DNA of 23,855 nt from JAHJQQ01 sp032907525 (GCA_032907525.1 JAJJPM010000035.1:1-23855); one strand, 5' to 3'; counted from the first letter of the stretch, positions 1-8,069 are shown. Notes: generated from the letters alone by a model not told the origin. Numbers and translations are program-made.

Positions 1-42
1 CCCTAGCCCCTCGGCCCTAGCACCTAGTCCCTCGACCCTGCC
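1..42. repeat. Degenerate 7-nt tandem repeat, CCCTAGC-like
   Basis: About six consecutive heptamers are visible (CCCTAGC, CCCTCGG, CCCTAGC, ACCTAGT, CCCTCGA, CCCTGCC), all in register. The array is cut by the window start, so its true length is unknown. It lies just upstream of purL and has no coding look. No function is evident; it may be a short intergenic repeat family of this genome. Confidence 0.6.
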
Positions 43-100
43 CGCCCCCGCCAGTATCATTAGCGCCTTCCAGCTACTGTCACCGAGCCGAGACGGAACC

Positions 101-3100
101 ATGCTGCACATCCCCGGCGGTCCCGCCCTTTCCAGTTTCCGTACCGAAAAGCTGCTGGCCCGCGCCCGGGAAATCGTTCCGGAGCTGGAAGCCGTCCACA
201 CCGAATACTGGCATTTCGTCGATCTCGAGCAGCAGCTCGAGGAGGCCGACCGGGCCACGCTGGAACGCCTGCTCGATGACGGCATCGTCAGCCCGCCGCC
301 GCCCGCGAACGCGCAGCTGTTCCTGGTGGTGCCGCGCATCGGAACCATCTCGCCCTGGGCCAGCAAGGCCACCGACATCGCCCACAACTGCGGACTGGAC
401 CGCATCCACCGCATCGAGCGCGGCATCGCCTACCGTCTGCGTCTGAAGGACGGCCGCGCCGTCACCGATCACGAGCGTGCCCGGCTGCTGCCGCTGCTGC
501 ACGACCGCATGACCGAGACCGTGCTCGCCGGCGCCGAGGAGGCCGTCGCGCTGTTCCGCACGGCGGATCCCGCGCCGCTGACCACGGTGGATGTCATACG
601 GGGTGGCCGCGCCGCGCTGGTGGAGGCGAACCGCTCGCTGGGGCTGGCGCTGTCGGACGACGAGATCGACTACCTCGTCGAGAGTTTCACCGGACTGAAG
701 CGCAATCCCACCGACGTCGAACTGATGATGTTCGCGCAGGCCAATTCCGAGCACTGCCGGCACAAGATCTTCAACGCCGACTGGATCATCGACGGCCAGC
801 CGCAGGACGTGTCGCTGTTCGGCATGATCCGCGAGACCCACCGCGCCAGTCCCGACGGCGTGCTGTCCGCCTACAAGGACAACGCCGCCGTCATGCAGGG
901 CTTCGCCGCACGGCGCTTTTTCCCCGACGCGCAGGGCGTGTACGCCGAGCACGACGAGGACGTGCACATCCTCATGAAGGTCGAGACGCACAACCACCCG
1001 ACCGCGATCTCGCCGTTCCCCGGCGCGGCCACCGGCTCGGGCGGCGAGATCCGCGACGAGGGCGCGACCGGCCGCGGCAGCAAGCCCAAGGCCGGCCTGT
1101 GCGGCTTCTCGGTGTCCAATCTGCGCATCCCCGGTTTCGAGCAGCCCTGGGAAACGGATTTCGGCAAACCTTCGCGCATCGTTTCCGCGCTGGACATCAT
1201 GATCGAGGGTCCGCTGGGTGCGGCGGCGTTCAACAACGAGTTCGGCCGCCCGAACCTGTGCGGCTATTTCCGCACCTTCGAGGAGCGCGTGCCGGGGCCG
1301 ACCGGCGACGAGATCCGCGGCTATCACAAGCCGATCATGATCGCCGGCGGCTACGGCAACATCCGCGGCGGGCACATCGAGAAGGGCGACATCCCCCCGG
1401 GTGCGCAGCTGGTGGTGCTCGGCGGGCCGGCGATGCTCATCGGACTGGGCGGCGGCGCGGCATCCAGCATGGCCACCGGCAGCAGCGCCGAGGATCTGGA
1501 CTTCGCCTCGGTGCAGCGCGGCAATCCCGAGATGCAGCGCCGCGCCCAGGAGGTCATCGATCGCTGCTGGGCGATGGGTGCGGACAATCCCATCATCTCC
1601 ATCCATGACGTCGGTGCCGGCGGCCTGTCCAACGCGCTTCCGGAGCTGGTCAACGACAGCGGCCGCGGCGCGCGCTTCGAGCTGCGCGCGGTGCCCAATG
1701 ACGACCCCGGCATGTCGCCCATGCAGATCTGGTGCAACGAATCGCAGGAACGCTACGTGCTCGCGGTGGCGCCCGAGCGCATCGAGCAGTTCCAGGCGGT
1801 CTGCGAGCGCGAGCGCTGCCCCTTCGAGGTCGTCGGCGAGGCGACCGAGGAACAGCAGCTGGTGGTCGGCGATGGCCATTTCGAGAACCTGCCGGTCGAC
1901 CTGCCCATGGCGCTGCTGCTCGGCAAGCCACCGAAGATGCTGCGCGACGTGCACCACCGCACCTTCGCCAAGCCCGAGTTCGATACCCGCGCCGTCGACG
2001 TGCGCGACGCGGCCTACCGCGTGCTGCGCCTGCCCGCAGTGGCGAACAAGACCTTTCTGATCAGCATCGGCGACCGCAGCGTGACCGGCACGGTGACGCG
2101 CGACCAGATGGTCGGTCCCTGGCAGGTGCCGGTGGCCGATGCCGCCGTGACCAGCACCGATTACCGCGGCTATACCGGCGAGGCCATGGCCATGGGCGAG
2201 CGCACGCCGGTCGCTCTGGTCGACGCCGCCGCGTCCGGTCGCATGGCGGTGGGCGAGGCGCTCACCAACATCGCCTGCGCCGACATCGAACGCATCGAGG
2301 ACGTCCGCCTGTCGGCGAACTGGATGGCACCGGCCGGCCACCCGGGTGAGGACGCCAACCTGTTCGACACCGTGCGAGCCGTGGGCAGGGAACTCTGTCC
2401 CGCGCTCGGCATCGCCATCCCGGTGGGCAAGGATTCGCTGTCCATGAAGACAGTGTGGGAGGAACGCGGCGAACGGCGTGAAGTCACCGCGCCGGTGTCG
2501 CTGATCGTCACCGCGTTCGCGCCTGTGCAGGACGTACGCCGCACGCGCACGCCGCAGCTGCGCACCGATCTCGGCGACACCGACCTGATCCTCATCGACC
2601 TCGGCAAGGGTCGCAACCGCATCGCCGGCTCGGCGTTGGCGCAGGTGCACAAGCAGATCGGCCACCACGCGCCGGATCTGGACGACCCGCATGCGGTGAA
2701 GGCGTTCTTCGCCGCCGTCCGCGAGCTGCTGCGCGAGGATCTGGTCATCGCCTATCACGACCGCTCCGACGGCGGGCTGTTCGCGACCCTGTGCGAGATG
2801 GCCTTTGCCGGCCACACCGGCATCGACATCCAGCTCGACGAGCTCGGCGACGATCCGGTCGCGGCGCTGTTCGCCGAGGAGCTCGGCGCCGTCATCCAGG
2901 TGCTGCACTGCGACACCGAGACGGTGCTGGCGATCCTGCGCGAGCATGGCTTCGCGCGTCACAGCCATGTGATCGGCACGCACGAGGACGATGACCGCAT
3001 CCGCATCAGTCACGACGCCCGCATCGTCCTCGACGAATCGCGCATAGACCTGCAGCGCGCCTGGAGCGAGACGACCTACCGCATGCAGGCGCTGCGCGAC

Positions 3101-3997
3101 AACCCGCAGTGTGCGCAGCAGGAGTTCGACCTGCTGCTGGACCGGCAGGATCCGGGCATCCAGGTCAAGCTGAACTTCGACCCGGACGAGAACGTCGCCG
3201 CACCCTTCATCAACCACGGTGCGCGGCCGCGCATGGCCATCCTGCGCGAGCAGGGCGTGAACGGCCAGATCGAGATGGCCGCGGCCTTCACACGCGCGGG
3301 CTTCGAGTGCGTCGACGTGCACATGAGCGACATCCTCGGCGGGCGCGTGTCGCTGGCCGGCTTCAAGGGCTTCGTCGCCTGCGGCGGCTTCTCCTACGGC
3401 GACGTGCTCGGCGCCGGCCAGGGCTGGGCCAGGTCGATCCTGTTCAACGCCCGGGCGCGCGATGAATTCGCCGCGTTCTTCGGCCGCTCAGACAGTTTCG
3501 GCCTGGGTGTGTGCAACGGCTGTCAGATGATGTCCGGCCTGAAGGAGCTCATCCCGGGAGCGGACCACTGGCCGCGCTTCCGGCGCAACCTGTCGGAGCA
3601 GTTCGAGGCGCGCTTCTCGCTGGTGGAGATCCTGCCGACGCCGTCACTGTTCTTCGCCGGCATGCACGGCTCGCGCATGCCCATCGTCGTCGCGCACGGC
3701 GAGGGTCGCGCCGAGTTCGCCGTGCCCGACGGTGCGCAGCAGGCCCTGGCCGCGCGTCTGGTCACGGCCCGCTATCTGGATCACTACGGCCGGCCCACCG
3801 AGGTCTATCCGCTGAACCCCAACGGCTCGCCCGGGGGGATCACGGGTCTCACCACTCCCGACGGCCGCTTCACCATCATGATGCCGCACCCCGAGCGCGT
3901 GTTCCGCACCGTGCAGCACTCCTGGCATCCCGACGACTGGCTCGAGGACGGCCCCTGGCTGCGCATGTTCCGCAACGCCCGGGCGTGGGTGGGCTAG
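101..3997 (+). CDS. purL: Phosphoribosylformylglycinamidine synthase, fused large form (PurL)
   Basis: PurL catalyses the fourth step of de novo purine synthesis: FGAR + glutamine + ATP gives FGAM + glutamate in the cytosol. The 1298-residue product has the length of the E. coli-type single-chain enzyme (about 1295). It carries the N-terminal and linker domains, a double AIR-synthetase-like ATP-binding core (THNHPTAISPFPGAATGSGG around residues 293-312) and a C-terminal class I glutaminase domain. The glutaminase triad is visible: nucleophile Cys1138 in GVCNGCQMM, then His1263 and Glu1265 in MPHPERV. The ATG at 101 is preceded by a modest GGA ribosome site about 6 nt upstream. The gene stands alone and is followed by a palindromic repeat. 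A long open frame on the opposite strand (80-3322) is a GC-phase shadow. Nothing appears broken. Confidence 0.98.
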   Translation: MLHIPGGPALSSFRTEKLLARAREIVPELEAVHTEYWHFVDLEQQLEEADRATLERLLDDGIVSPPPPANAQLFLVVPRIGTISPWASKATDIAHNCGLDRIHRIERGIAYRLRLKDGRAVTDHERARLLPLLHDRMTETVLAGAEEAVALFRTADPAPLTTVDVIRGGRAALVEANRSLGLALSDDEIDYLVESFTGLKRNPTDVELMMFAQANSEHCRHKIFNADWIIDGQPQDVSLFGMIRETHRASPDGVLSAYKDNAAVMQGFAARRFFPDAQGVYAEHDEDVHILMKVETHNHPTAISPFPGAATGSGGEIRDEGATGRGSKPKAGLCGFSVSNLRIPGFEQPWETDFGKPSRIVSALDIMIEGPLGAAAFNNEFGRPNLCGYFRTFEERVPGPTGDEIRGYHKPIMIAGGYGNIRGGHIEKGDIPPGAQLVVLGGPAMLIGLGGGAASSMATGSSAEDLDFASVQRGNPEMQRRAQEVIDRCWAMGADNPIISIHDVGAGGLSNALPELVNDSGRGARFELRAVPNDDPGMSPMQIWCNESQERYVLAVAPERIEQFQAVCERERCPFEVVGEATEEQQLVVGDGHFENLPVDLPMALLLGKPPKMLRDVHHRTFAKPEFDTRAVDVRDAAYRVLRLPAVANKTFLISIGDRSVTGTVTRDQMVGPWQVPVADAAVTSTDYRGYTGEAMAMGERTPVALVDAAASGRMAVGEALTNIACADIERIEDVRLSANWMAPAGHPGEDANLFDTVRAVGRELCPALGIAIPVGKDSLSMKTVWEERGERREVTAPVSLIVTAFAPVQDVRRTRTPQLRTDLGDTDLILIDLGKGRNRIAGSALAQVHKQIGHHAPDLDDPHAVKAFFAAVRELLREDLVIAYHDRSDGGLFATLCEMAFAGHTGIDIQLDELGDDPVAALFAEELGAVIQVLHCDTETVLAILREHGFARHSHVIGTHEDDDRIRISHDARIVLDESRIDLQRAWSETTYRMQALRDNPQCAQQEFDLLLDRQDPGIQVKLNFDPDENVAAPFINHGARPRMAILREQGVNGQIEMAAAFTRAGFECVDVHMSDILGGRVSLAGFKGFVACGGFSYGDVLGAGQGWARSILFNARARDEFAAFFGRSDSFGLGVCNGCQMMSGLKELIPGADHWPRFRRNLSEQFEARFSLVEILPTPSLFFAGMHGSRMPIVVAHGEGRAEFAVPDGAQQALAARLVTARYLDHYGRPTEVYPLNPNGSPGGITGLTTPDGRFTIMMPHPERVFRTVQHSWHPDDWLEDGPWLRMFRNARAWVG

Positions 3998-4011
3998 GGG
4001 CGTCAAAAAGC

Positions 4012-4157
4012 GCCACGGAAAACACGGAAAGCACGGACAAACCCCTTCTTTAGCCACGAAACCCACGAAATCCACGAAAAGTATTTTCTGTGAACCCACT
4101 TATTCACCTTTCGTGGATTTCGTGGCGACTTCTGGTTTTGTCCGTGTTTTCCGTGGC
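4012..4157. repeat. Nested palindromic intergenic repeat, copy 1
   Basis: The element is 146 bp between purL and msrP. The outer left arm is three 9-nt units (CCACGGAAA, ACACGGAAA, GCACGGACA). The inner left arm (4053-4079) is three units of the form NCCACGAAA. The right half holds the reverse complements: TTTCGTGGATTTCGTGGC ending at 4126, then TTTTGTCCGTGTTTTCCGTGGC ending at 4157. Transcribed RNA could fold into a two-tier long hairpin with a loop near 4081-4107. It is almost identical in sequence and orientation to the copy at 8070-8223. It could act as a terminator or RNA-stability element for purL, but has no canonical U-tract. It contains no credible gene. Confidence 0.85.
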
Positions 4158-4216
4158 CGAGGGGTTTTCCGGAACCTTGGCCGCGCTGCGTGAGTCACAG
4201 GGAAGGTCAACGCCGC

Positions 4217-4222
4217 GAGGGA
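4217..4222 (+). promoter_or_regulatory. Ribosome binding site of msrP
   Basis: GAGGGA lies 7 nt before the ATG at 4230 and supports that start over upstream in-frame possibilities. Confidence 0.6.
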
Positions 4223-4229
4223 TGCCCGC

Positions 4230-5171
4230 ATGATCCTGATCCGCACGCCGTCCGATATCCCGCCCTCGGAAATCACGCCGGAACCCATCTACCGGGAGCG
4301 CCGCCGTTTCATGCAGGCGGGGCTGGCGCTGTCCGGCGCCGCGCTGCTCGGCGTGCCGCCGGCCGACGCCCGTGCCGCGGCCTTTGCCGGCCTGGTCCGC
4401 AGCGCCTACAGCACCGACGAGGCGCCGACCGAATTCGAGGACGTCACCACCTACAACAATTTCTACGAGTTCGGGACCGGCAAGGGTGACCCGGCGAAAC
4501 GCGCCCACACCCTGAAGACGTCGCCCTGGTCGGTGACCGTCGACGGGGAATGCGGCCGGCCCGGCACCTACACCCTCGAGGACATACTCAAGCCGCACCC
4601 CTTCGAGGAGCGCGTCTACCGGCTGCGCTGCGTCGAGGGCTGGTCGATGGTGATCCCCTGGGTGGGCTTCCCGCTGGCCGATTTCATCCGGCGCTTCGAA
4701 CCGACCGGCAACGCCAGGTACGTCGAGTTCCAGACGCTGCACGATCCCGAGCAGATGCCGGGCCAGCGCCGGGCGGTGCTGGAGTGGCCGTATGTCGAGG
4801 GCCTGCGCATGGACGAGGCGATGCATCCGCTCAGCATCCTCGCGGTCGGTCTGTACGGCGAGGTGCTGCCCAACCAGAACGGCGCGCCCATCCGCCTGGT
4901 GGTTCCCTGGAAGTACGGCTTCAAGAGCATCAAGTCCATCGTCAGGGTGAGTTTCGTCGAACGGCAGCCGGTATCGACCTGGACGCGCGCGGCGCCCGAC
5001 GAATACGGCTTCTATTCCAACGTGAACCCCGACGTCGACCATCCGCGCTGGAGCCAGCGCACCGAGCGCCGCATCGGCGAATTCCTCAAGCGCGAGACGC
5101 TCATGTTCAACGGCTACGCCGACCAGGTCGCGTCGCTGTACGCGGGGATGGATCTGCGGAAGAACTTTTGA
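4230..5171 (+). CDS. msrP: Protein-methionine-sulfoxide reductase, molybdenum catalytic subunit MsrP (YedY)
   Basis: MsrP is a periplasmic molybdopterin enzyme that reduces methionine sulfoxide in envelope proteins, using electrons from the membrane haem protein MsrQ. The 313-residue product starts with a Tat signal: an RERRRFMQAG twin-arginine motif at residues 22-31, a hydrophobic stretch to about 42, and an Ala-rich cleavage region near 45-52. The sulfite-oxidase-like fold follows, with the molybdenum-ligating cysteine as Cys134 in RLRCVEGWSM. Further family motifs include NQNGAPIRLVVPWKYGFKS and the Tyr/Phe-rich YNNFYEFG near 75-82. Length matches the family. The Shine-Dalgarno GAGGGA supports the start. 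msrQ follows, but after a 194-nt gap holding a palindromic repeat, whereas the two genes normally lie back to back. Confidence 0.96.
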   Translation: MILIRTPSDIPPSEITPEPIYRERRRFMQAGLALSGAALLGVPPADARAAAFAGLVRSAYSTDEAPTEFEDVTTYNNFYEFGTGKGDPAKRAHTLKTSPWSVTVDGECGRPGTYTLEDILKPHPFEERVYRLRCVEGWSMVIPWVGFPLADFIRRFEPTGNARYVEFQTLHDPEQMPGQRRAVLEWPYVEGLRMDEAMHPLSILAVGLYGEVLPNQNGAPIRLVVPWKYGFKSIKSIVRVSFVERQPVSTWTRAAPDEYGFYSNVNPDVDHPRWSQRTERRIGEFLKRETLMFNGYADQVASLYAGMDLRKNF

Positions 5172-5176
5172 AATGC

Positions 5177-5347
5177 CACTTCTACCGCAAAGGACGCAAA
5201 GCCGAGGAAAGAAAAACCCGTATAGCCACGAAATCCACGAAACCCACGAAAGCTAATACGTGTAAACACAAATCCTTTTCGTGGGTTTCGTGGCCATCAT
5301 GTTTTCGCGGTTCTTCGCGCACCTTTGTGTCCTTTGCGGTAAAAGTG
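5177..5347. repeat. Nested palindromic intergenic repeat, copy 2 (within msrPQ)
   Basis: The outer arms 5177-5201 and 5323-5347 are near-perfect inverted repeats of about 25 nt built on CCGCAAAGGACGCAAAG. The inner arms are 5225-5252 (GCCACGAAA, TCCACGAAA, CCCACGAAA) and 5275-5294. The inner arm type is shared with the copies at 4012-4157 and 8070-8223, but the outer arm is a different sequence with the same 9-nt spacing. The element begins within 6 nt of the msrP stop and ends about 10 nt before the msrQ ribosome site, so any msrPQ transcript must carry it. Confidence 0.85.
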
Positions 5348-5365
5348 ATTTTTTATCGGAGAAAT

Positions 5366-5950
5366 ATGAAACCCTGGCTCAAACGGGTTGTTTTCGTCCT
5401 CTGCCTGCTGCCGCTGGCGTGGCTGACGTTCGCGCTGTTCACCGACCGGCTCGGGGCGAACCCGATCGAGGCGCTGACGCGCGACACCGGCGAGTGGGCG
5501 CTGCGGCTGCTGCTGATCACGCTGTGCATGACGCCGCTGCGCCGCTTCATGGGCTGGAGCTGGCCGTTGCGCATCCGGCGCATGCTGGGCCTGTTCGCGT
5601 TCTTCTATGCCTGCATACACCTGACCACGTATCTGTGGCTGGACCAGTTCTTCGACTGGAGCGGAATCTGGGGCGACATCCTCAAGCGCCCCTTCATCAC
5701 TGTCGGCATGCTGTCCTTCGCGCTGCTGCTGCCGCTGGCGGTCACTTCGAACCGCTTCATGATCAGGCGTCTCGGCCGGAACTGGGCGCGGCTGCACCGG
5801 CTGGTCTACATCATCCCCGCACTGGTGGTGCTGCATTTCTGGTGGCTGGTGAAGGCCGACGTGCGCGAACCCCTGATCTACGCGCTGCTGTTCCTGTTTC
5901 TCATGCTGCTGCGCTGGCGACCGCCGGTGCGGCGCTCCGTGCCGGCGTGA
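5366..5950 (+). CDS. msrQ: Membrane haem subunit MsrQ (YedZ-like ferric reductase family)
   Basis: MsrQ is the inner-membrane cytochrome b-type partner that passes electrons from the quinone pool or flavin reductase to periplasmic MsrP. The 194-residue product has about six hydrophobic segments (near 8-25, 45-57, 70-90, 108-126, 145-162 and 168-182). Candidate haem-ligand histidines lie in ACIHLTTY and in LHRLVYIIPALVVLHFWW. The ATG at 5366 is preceded by GGAG at 5358-5361. The open frame continues upstream through the repeat, but that extension is not family-like. It is the second gene of the msrPQ unit and ends directly against the convergent protease gene with no intervening base. Confidence 0.95.
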   Translation: MKPWLKRVVFVLCLLPLAWLTFALFTDRLGANPIEALTRDTGEWALRLLLITLCMTPLRRFMGWSWPLRIRRMLGLFAFFYACIHLTTYLWLDQFFDWSGIWGDILKRPFITVGMLSFALLLPLAVTSNRFMIRRLGRNWARLHRLVYIIPALVVLHFWWLVKADVREPLIYALLFLFLMLLRWRPPVRRSVPA

Positions 5951-6418
5951 TCAGACCTGCGGCTGCCCGCAGCCGCTGAGCGAAAGTCTTGGCGGATCCA
6001 TCGACAGGGTGAAGGGGGCGGTGCGGCGCAGTACCGACAGGCCGAGAATATTGCGGGTCGTCCCTGGCAGCACCGCGGCCTCTACGCCGCGCAACACGCA
6101 GTCCTCGCCGATGCGGATGCCGCTGATGCTATATATGGGGATCGCCTGGCGACGACCGTCGGCCAGCGTGCCGGCAAGGCGGCGCAGATACCGGGCGTGG
6201 CCACCCCGCCGCAGCGTTTCGAGCGTGCGCTCGTTGATGGCGAGATGGCTCGCGCCCGTGTCGATCAGAAATTCCGTGTCCCCGAAACCCTCGATCGCGC
6301 CCGCCACGTAGAAGGTCGCGCCACCCTTCTCATGGATCGGGATGCCGTTGCCGTCGGCCAGGCAGGGCGCGGCGGCAAGCATCGACAGTGTCGTACCGAC
6401 CAGGACCGTGCGTCGCAT
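5951..6418 (-). CDS. Exported retropepsin-like aspartic protease
   Basis: The 155-residue protein has a signal peptide (residues 1 to about 21, MRRTVLVGTT then a hydrophobic core ending PCLA) and a single retropepsin-like domain. The catalytic motif is FLIDTGASHLAIN with Asp53. The later TTRNILGLSVLRR segment is the typical C-terminal part of this single-domain family, which must dimerise to form a complete active site. The chosen ATG at 6418 is followed directly by the signal peptide and is preceded by a good GGGAG ribosome site. A longer frame from 6457 would bury the signal peptide. The substrate is unknown; periplasmic action is inferred from the signal sequence. The family is common in Proteobacteria and annotated as TIGR02281-like or clan AA proteases. 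It lies tail to tail with msrQ and shares no obvious pathway with it. Confidence 0.85.
   Translation of the reverse strand: MRRTVLVGTTLSMLAAAPCLADGNGIPIHEKGGATFYVAGAIEGFGDTEFLIDTGASHLAINERTLETLRRGGHARYLRRLAGTLADGRRQAIPIYSISGIRIGEDCVLRGVEAAVLPGTTRNILGLSVLRRTAPFTLSMDPPRLSLSGCGQPQV
5959..5976. terminator. Palindrome at the convergent msrQ/protease junction, possible bidirectional terminator
   Basis: GCGGCTGC and GCAGCCGC form a perfect 8-bp inverted repeat with a 2-nt centre. It lies inside the last codons of the protease gene and just past the msrQ stop. There is no U-tract on either strand, so termination is only a suggestion. Confidence 0.3.
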
Positions 6419-6736
6419 GTCGTGCTCCCGAGGCAATGTGCGGGGATGTCCGTGCATGCGTTGTGCCAGGCGCGGTGCGTCGTACGATCACGGAGTTAGC
6501 CGGAGTCGCTGCGCGGAATCGCATCATATCGGTGCATGCGGTCGTTCGGATGCACGGTCCGGGTGCGCGCGCGGCTGCCTGCGTCATGATCGTCATCGGC
6601 TATCGCGACCATCGAAGAATGCAATTGGAACTCGCCGCGCGGATGCGTTTCTATACTGTACGTAAGGCATCCGGATCGATTCGTCGATTCGGTCGCCGCA
6701 ACAAAGACGACGCACACTGGATAAAGGGGACTGACA
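6419..6736. other. Divergent intergenic region, 318 bp
   Basis: This region separates the minus-strand protease from the plus-strand small secreted protein and must hold promoters for both. I see an inverted repeat GTGCAT/ATGCAC (6532-6537 and 6550-6555, 12-nt spacer) that could be an operator. A TATACT hexamer at 6652-6657 could be a -10 box for the small protein, but the nearest -35-like TTGGAA (6625-6630) is 21 nt away, which is too far for a standard sigma-70 promoter. I see no gene in it. Confidence 0.4.
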
Positions 6737-7045
6737 ATGAAACGCAACAAACTGACGGTTTTGGTGGCGGGTGTGGCGATGGTCGCGGTGGCCGGTGTGG
6801 CGCAGGCAGCCGGTCGCGGAATCGATCGGCCTGCGATGCGCGCGGGTGCGGCGGGCGAAGACGCCGGTGCCGTCCTCAGCGGCAACGCCTATGCCGGCCG
6901 GCGCGTCGATCAGCAGCATGTGCTGCGGGAGCGTACGGAAGGTGCTGCGGAGTTCGCCGTCATGGATCTGAAGGGCGAAGTCGCGGAGCGGCGCGGCGTC
7001 GCCTATCACGGGCGGCGTACGGACAGCCTGCATCGGATGCAGTGA
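6737..7045 (+). CDS. Small secreted protein of unknown function
   Basis: The 102-residue product has a clear Sec signal peptide (MKRNKLTVLVAGVAMVAVAG then VAQA, cleavage expected near residue 24-25). The mature part is about 78 residues, polar, rich in Arg, Gly, Ala and Glu, and lacks cysteine or transmembrane segments. The ATG is preceded by AAAGGGG about 6-8 nt upstream, which supports translation. I recognise no domain. It is monocistronic, with a divergent protease upstream and a convergent ATPase gene downstream. Function cannot be inferred. It is real by signal peptide, ribosome site and coding-like composition. Confidence 0.7.
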   Translation: MKRNKLTVLVAGVAMVAVAGVAQAAGRGIDRPAMRAGAAGEDAGAVLSGNAYAGRRVDQQHVLRERTEGAAEFAVMDLKGEVAERRGVAYHGRRTDSLHRMQ

Positions 7046-7063
7046 TTCCGGGCATCGGTCGCG

Positions 7064-7090
7064 GGTCATTCCGGCGCTGCCGGAATGACC
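7064..7090. terminator. Perfect 12-bp hairpin between convergent genes (REP-like or terminator)
   Basis: GGTCATTCCGGC and GCCGGAATGACC flank a 3-nt centre. It sits 18 nt past the small-protein stop and 60 nt past the stop of the convergent ATPase gene. There is no U-tract. Its GTCATTCCGGC core resembles a palindrome class scattered in many proteobacterial intergenic regions, so it may be either a bidirectional terminator or a repeat element. Confidence 0.5.
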
Positions 7091-7103
7091 GCCCGAAAAC
7101 GCG

Positions 7104-7121
7104 TCCGTCTCACGAGACGGA
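7104..7121. terminator. Second palindrome between convergent genes
   Basis: TCCGTCTC and GAGACGGA form a perfect 8-bp inverted repeat with a 2-nt centre. It lies 14 nt from the hairpin at 7064-7090 in the 106-nt gap between convergent genes. It could contribute to bidirectional termination, but no U-tract is present. Confidence 0.35.
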
Positions 7122-7151
7122 GGGCGGCTCCGGCGCGGACGGACAGCCGTC

Positions 7152-8027
7152 TCAGTCCTTCCTCGCCAGGGCCGTTCTTCCCGTCCAATCGCGCGCGAAC
7201 TGGCAGGCGACCCGCCCGCTGCGCGATCCGCGCGTCAGCGCGAAGCGCAGGGCCTCCGCACGGACGGCCTCCTGGTCGGCGATCTCCGCCCCCAGACGCC
7301 TGAGCCAATGAAAAGCGATGTCGAGATACTCGTCCTGCGTGAACGGGTGGAACGACAGCCACAGGCCGAAGCGTTCCGACAGGGAGATGCGTTCCTCGAC
7401 GCCCTCGCCGTGATGAATCTCGGTGCCGATCAGGCGTGCCTGCTGGTTGTCCTCCATGCGCTCGGGCAGCAGGTGACGGCGGTTGGAGGTCGCGTAGATC
7501 AGCACGTGCTCGGGGGCTGCGGCGATGGAACCGTCCAGCATGGCCTTGAGGGTCTTGTAGCTGGCGTCGCCGGCTTCGAAGGACAGGTCGTCGCAGTAGA
7601 CGACGAAGCGCCAGGGCCGCACGGGCAGTTGCGCGACGATGTCGGGCAACGCCGCCAGATCGGTGCGGTCGACCTCGATCAGCCGCAGGCCGTGTCTGGC
7701 GTGATCGTTGAGCAGCGCCTTGATGAGCGAGGACTTGCCGGTGCCGCGCGAGCCCCACAGCAGGGCATTGTTGGCCGGCGCGCCGGCCAGGAACTGGCGG
7801 GTGTTGCGGTCGAGTTCGCGTTTCTGCTCGTCGATGCAGCGGATGTCGGCGAGCCGCAGCCGGTGCGGGCGCGCGACCGCCTCCAGATGGCCGCGTTGCC
7901 GATCATGCCGCCAGCGCGCCGCCCGCGTCTGCGCCCAGTCGATCGCCTGCGGCGCCGGCGGCAGCAGCGATTCCGCGCGCTGCAGGAGCGCATCGAAGCG
8001 GGCCAGAAGTCGGTCGAGGTCGGTCAT
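7152..8027 (-). CDS. DUF815-family AAA+ ATP-binding protein
   Basis: The 291-residue product is a P-loop ATPase. Walker A is GSRGTGKSS (residues 93-100) within NNALLWGSRGTGKSSLIKAL. A Walker B-like segment FVVYCDDLSF is at 141-150. A sensor-1-like IYATSNRRHLLPE lies at 177-189, followed by the DUF815-typical SLSERFGLWLSFHPFTQDEYL (215-235). This pattern matches the conserved DUF815 family, an AAA+ group of unknown cellular role. The ATG at 8027 is chosen because the upstream frame runs into palindromic repeat sequence that encodes nothing family-like. Its ribosome site is weak, and in-frame GTG or TTG codons a few residues upstream are possible alternatives. It lies downstream of ettA on the same strand, separated by 207 nt holding a repeat. 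Confidence 0.88.
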   Translation of the reverse strand: MTDLDRLLARFDALLQRAESLLPPAPQAIDWAQTRAARWRHDRQRGHLEAVARPHRLRLADIRCIDEQKRELDRNTRQFLAGAPANNALLWGSRGTGKSSLIKALLNDHARHGLRLIEVDRTDLAALPDIVAQLPVRPWRFVVYCDDLSFEAGDASYKTLKAMLDGSIAAAPEHVLIYATSNRRHLLPERMEDNQQARLIGTEIHHGEGVEERISLSERFGLWLSFHPFTQDEYLDIAFHWLRRLGAEIADQEAVRAEALRFALTRGSRSGRVACQFARDWTGRTALARKD

Positions 8028-8069
8028 TTCAAAACCATTCAACACGAAGGCGCACGAAGGGAAAAACAT

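Noticed and set aside
80..3322. 1080-residue open frame antisense to purL
   Set aside because: It lies opposite a textbook purL. Its composition is that of a GC-rich reverse-phase shadow (Ala, Val, His, Arg, Asp-rich, no motifs).
4012..4157. Short frames across the palindromic repeats
   Set aside because: Their three-residue periodic peptides come from the 9-nt repeat units, not from coding selection.
5177..5347. CRISPR array
   Set aside because: Units are contiguous 9-nt tandem words in inverted arrangement, without 23-40-bp repeats separated by unique spacers, and no cas genes are present.
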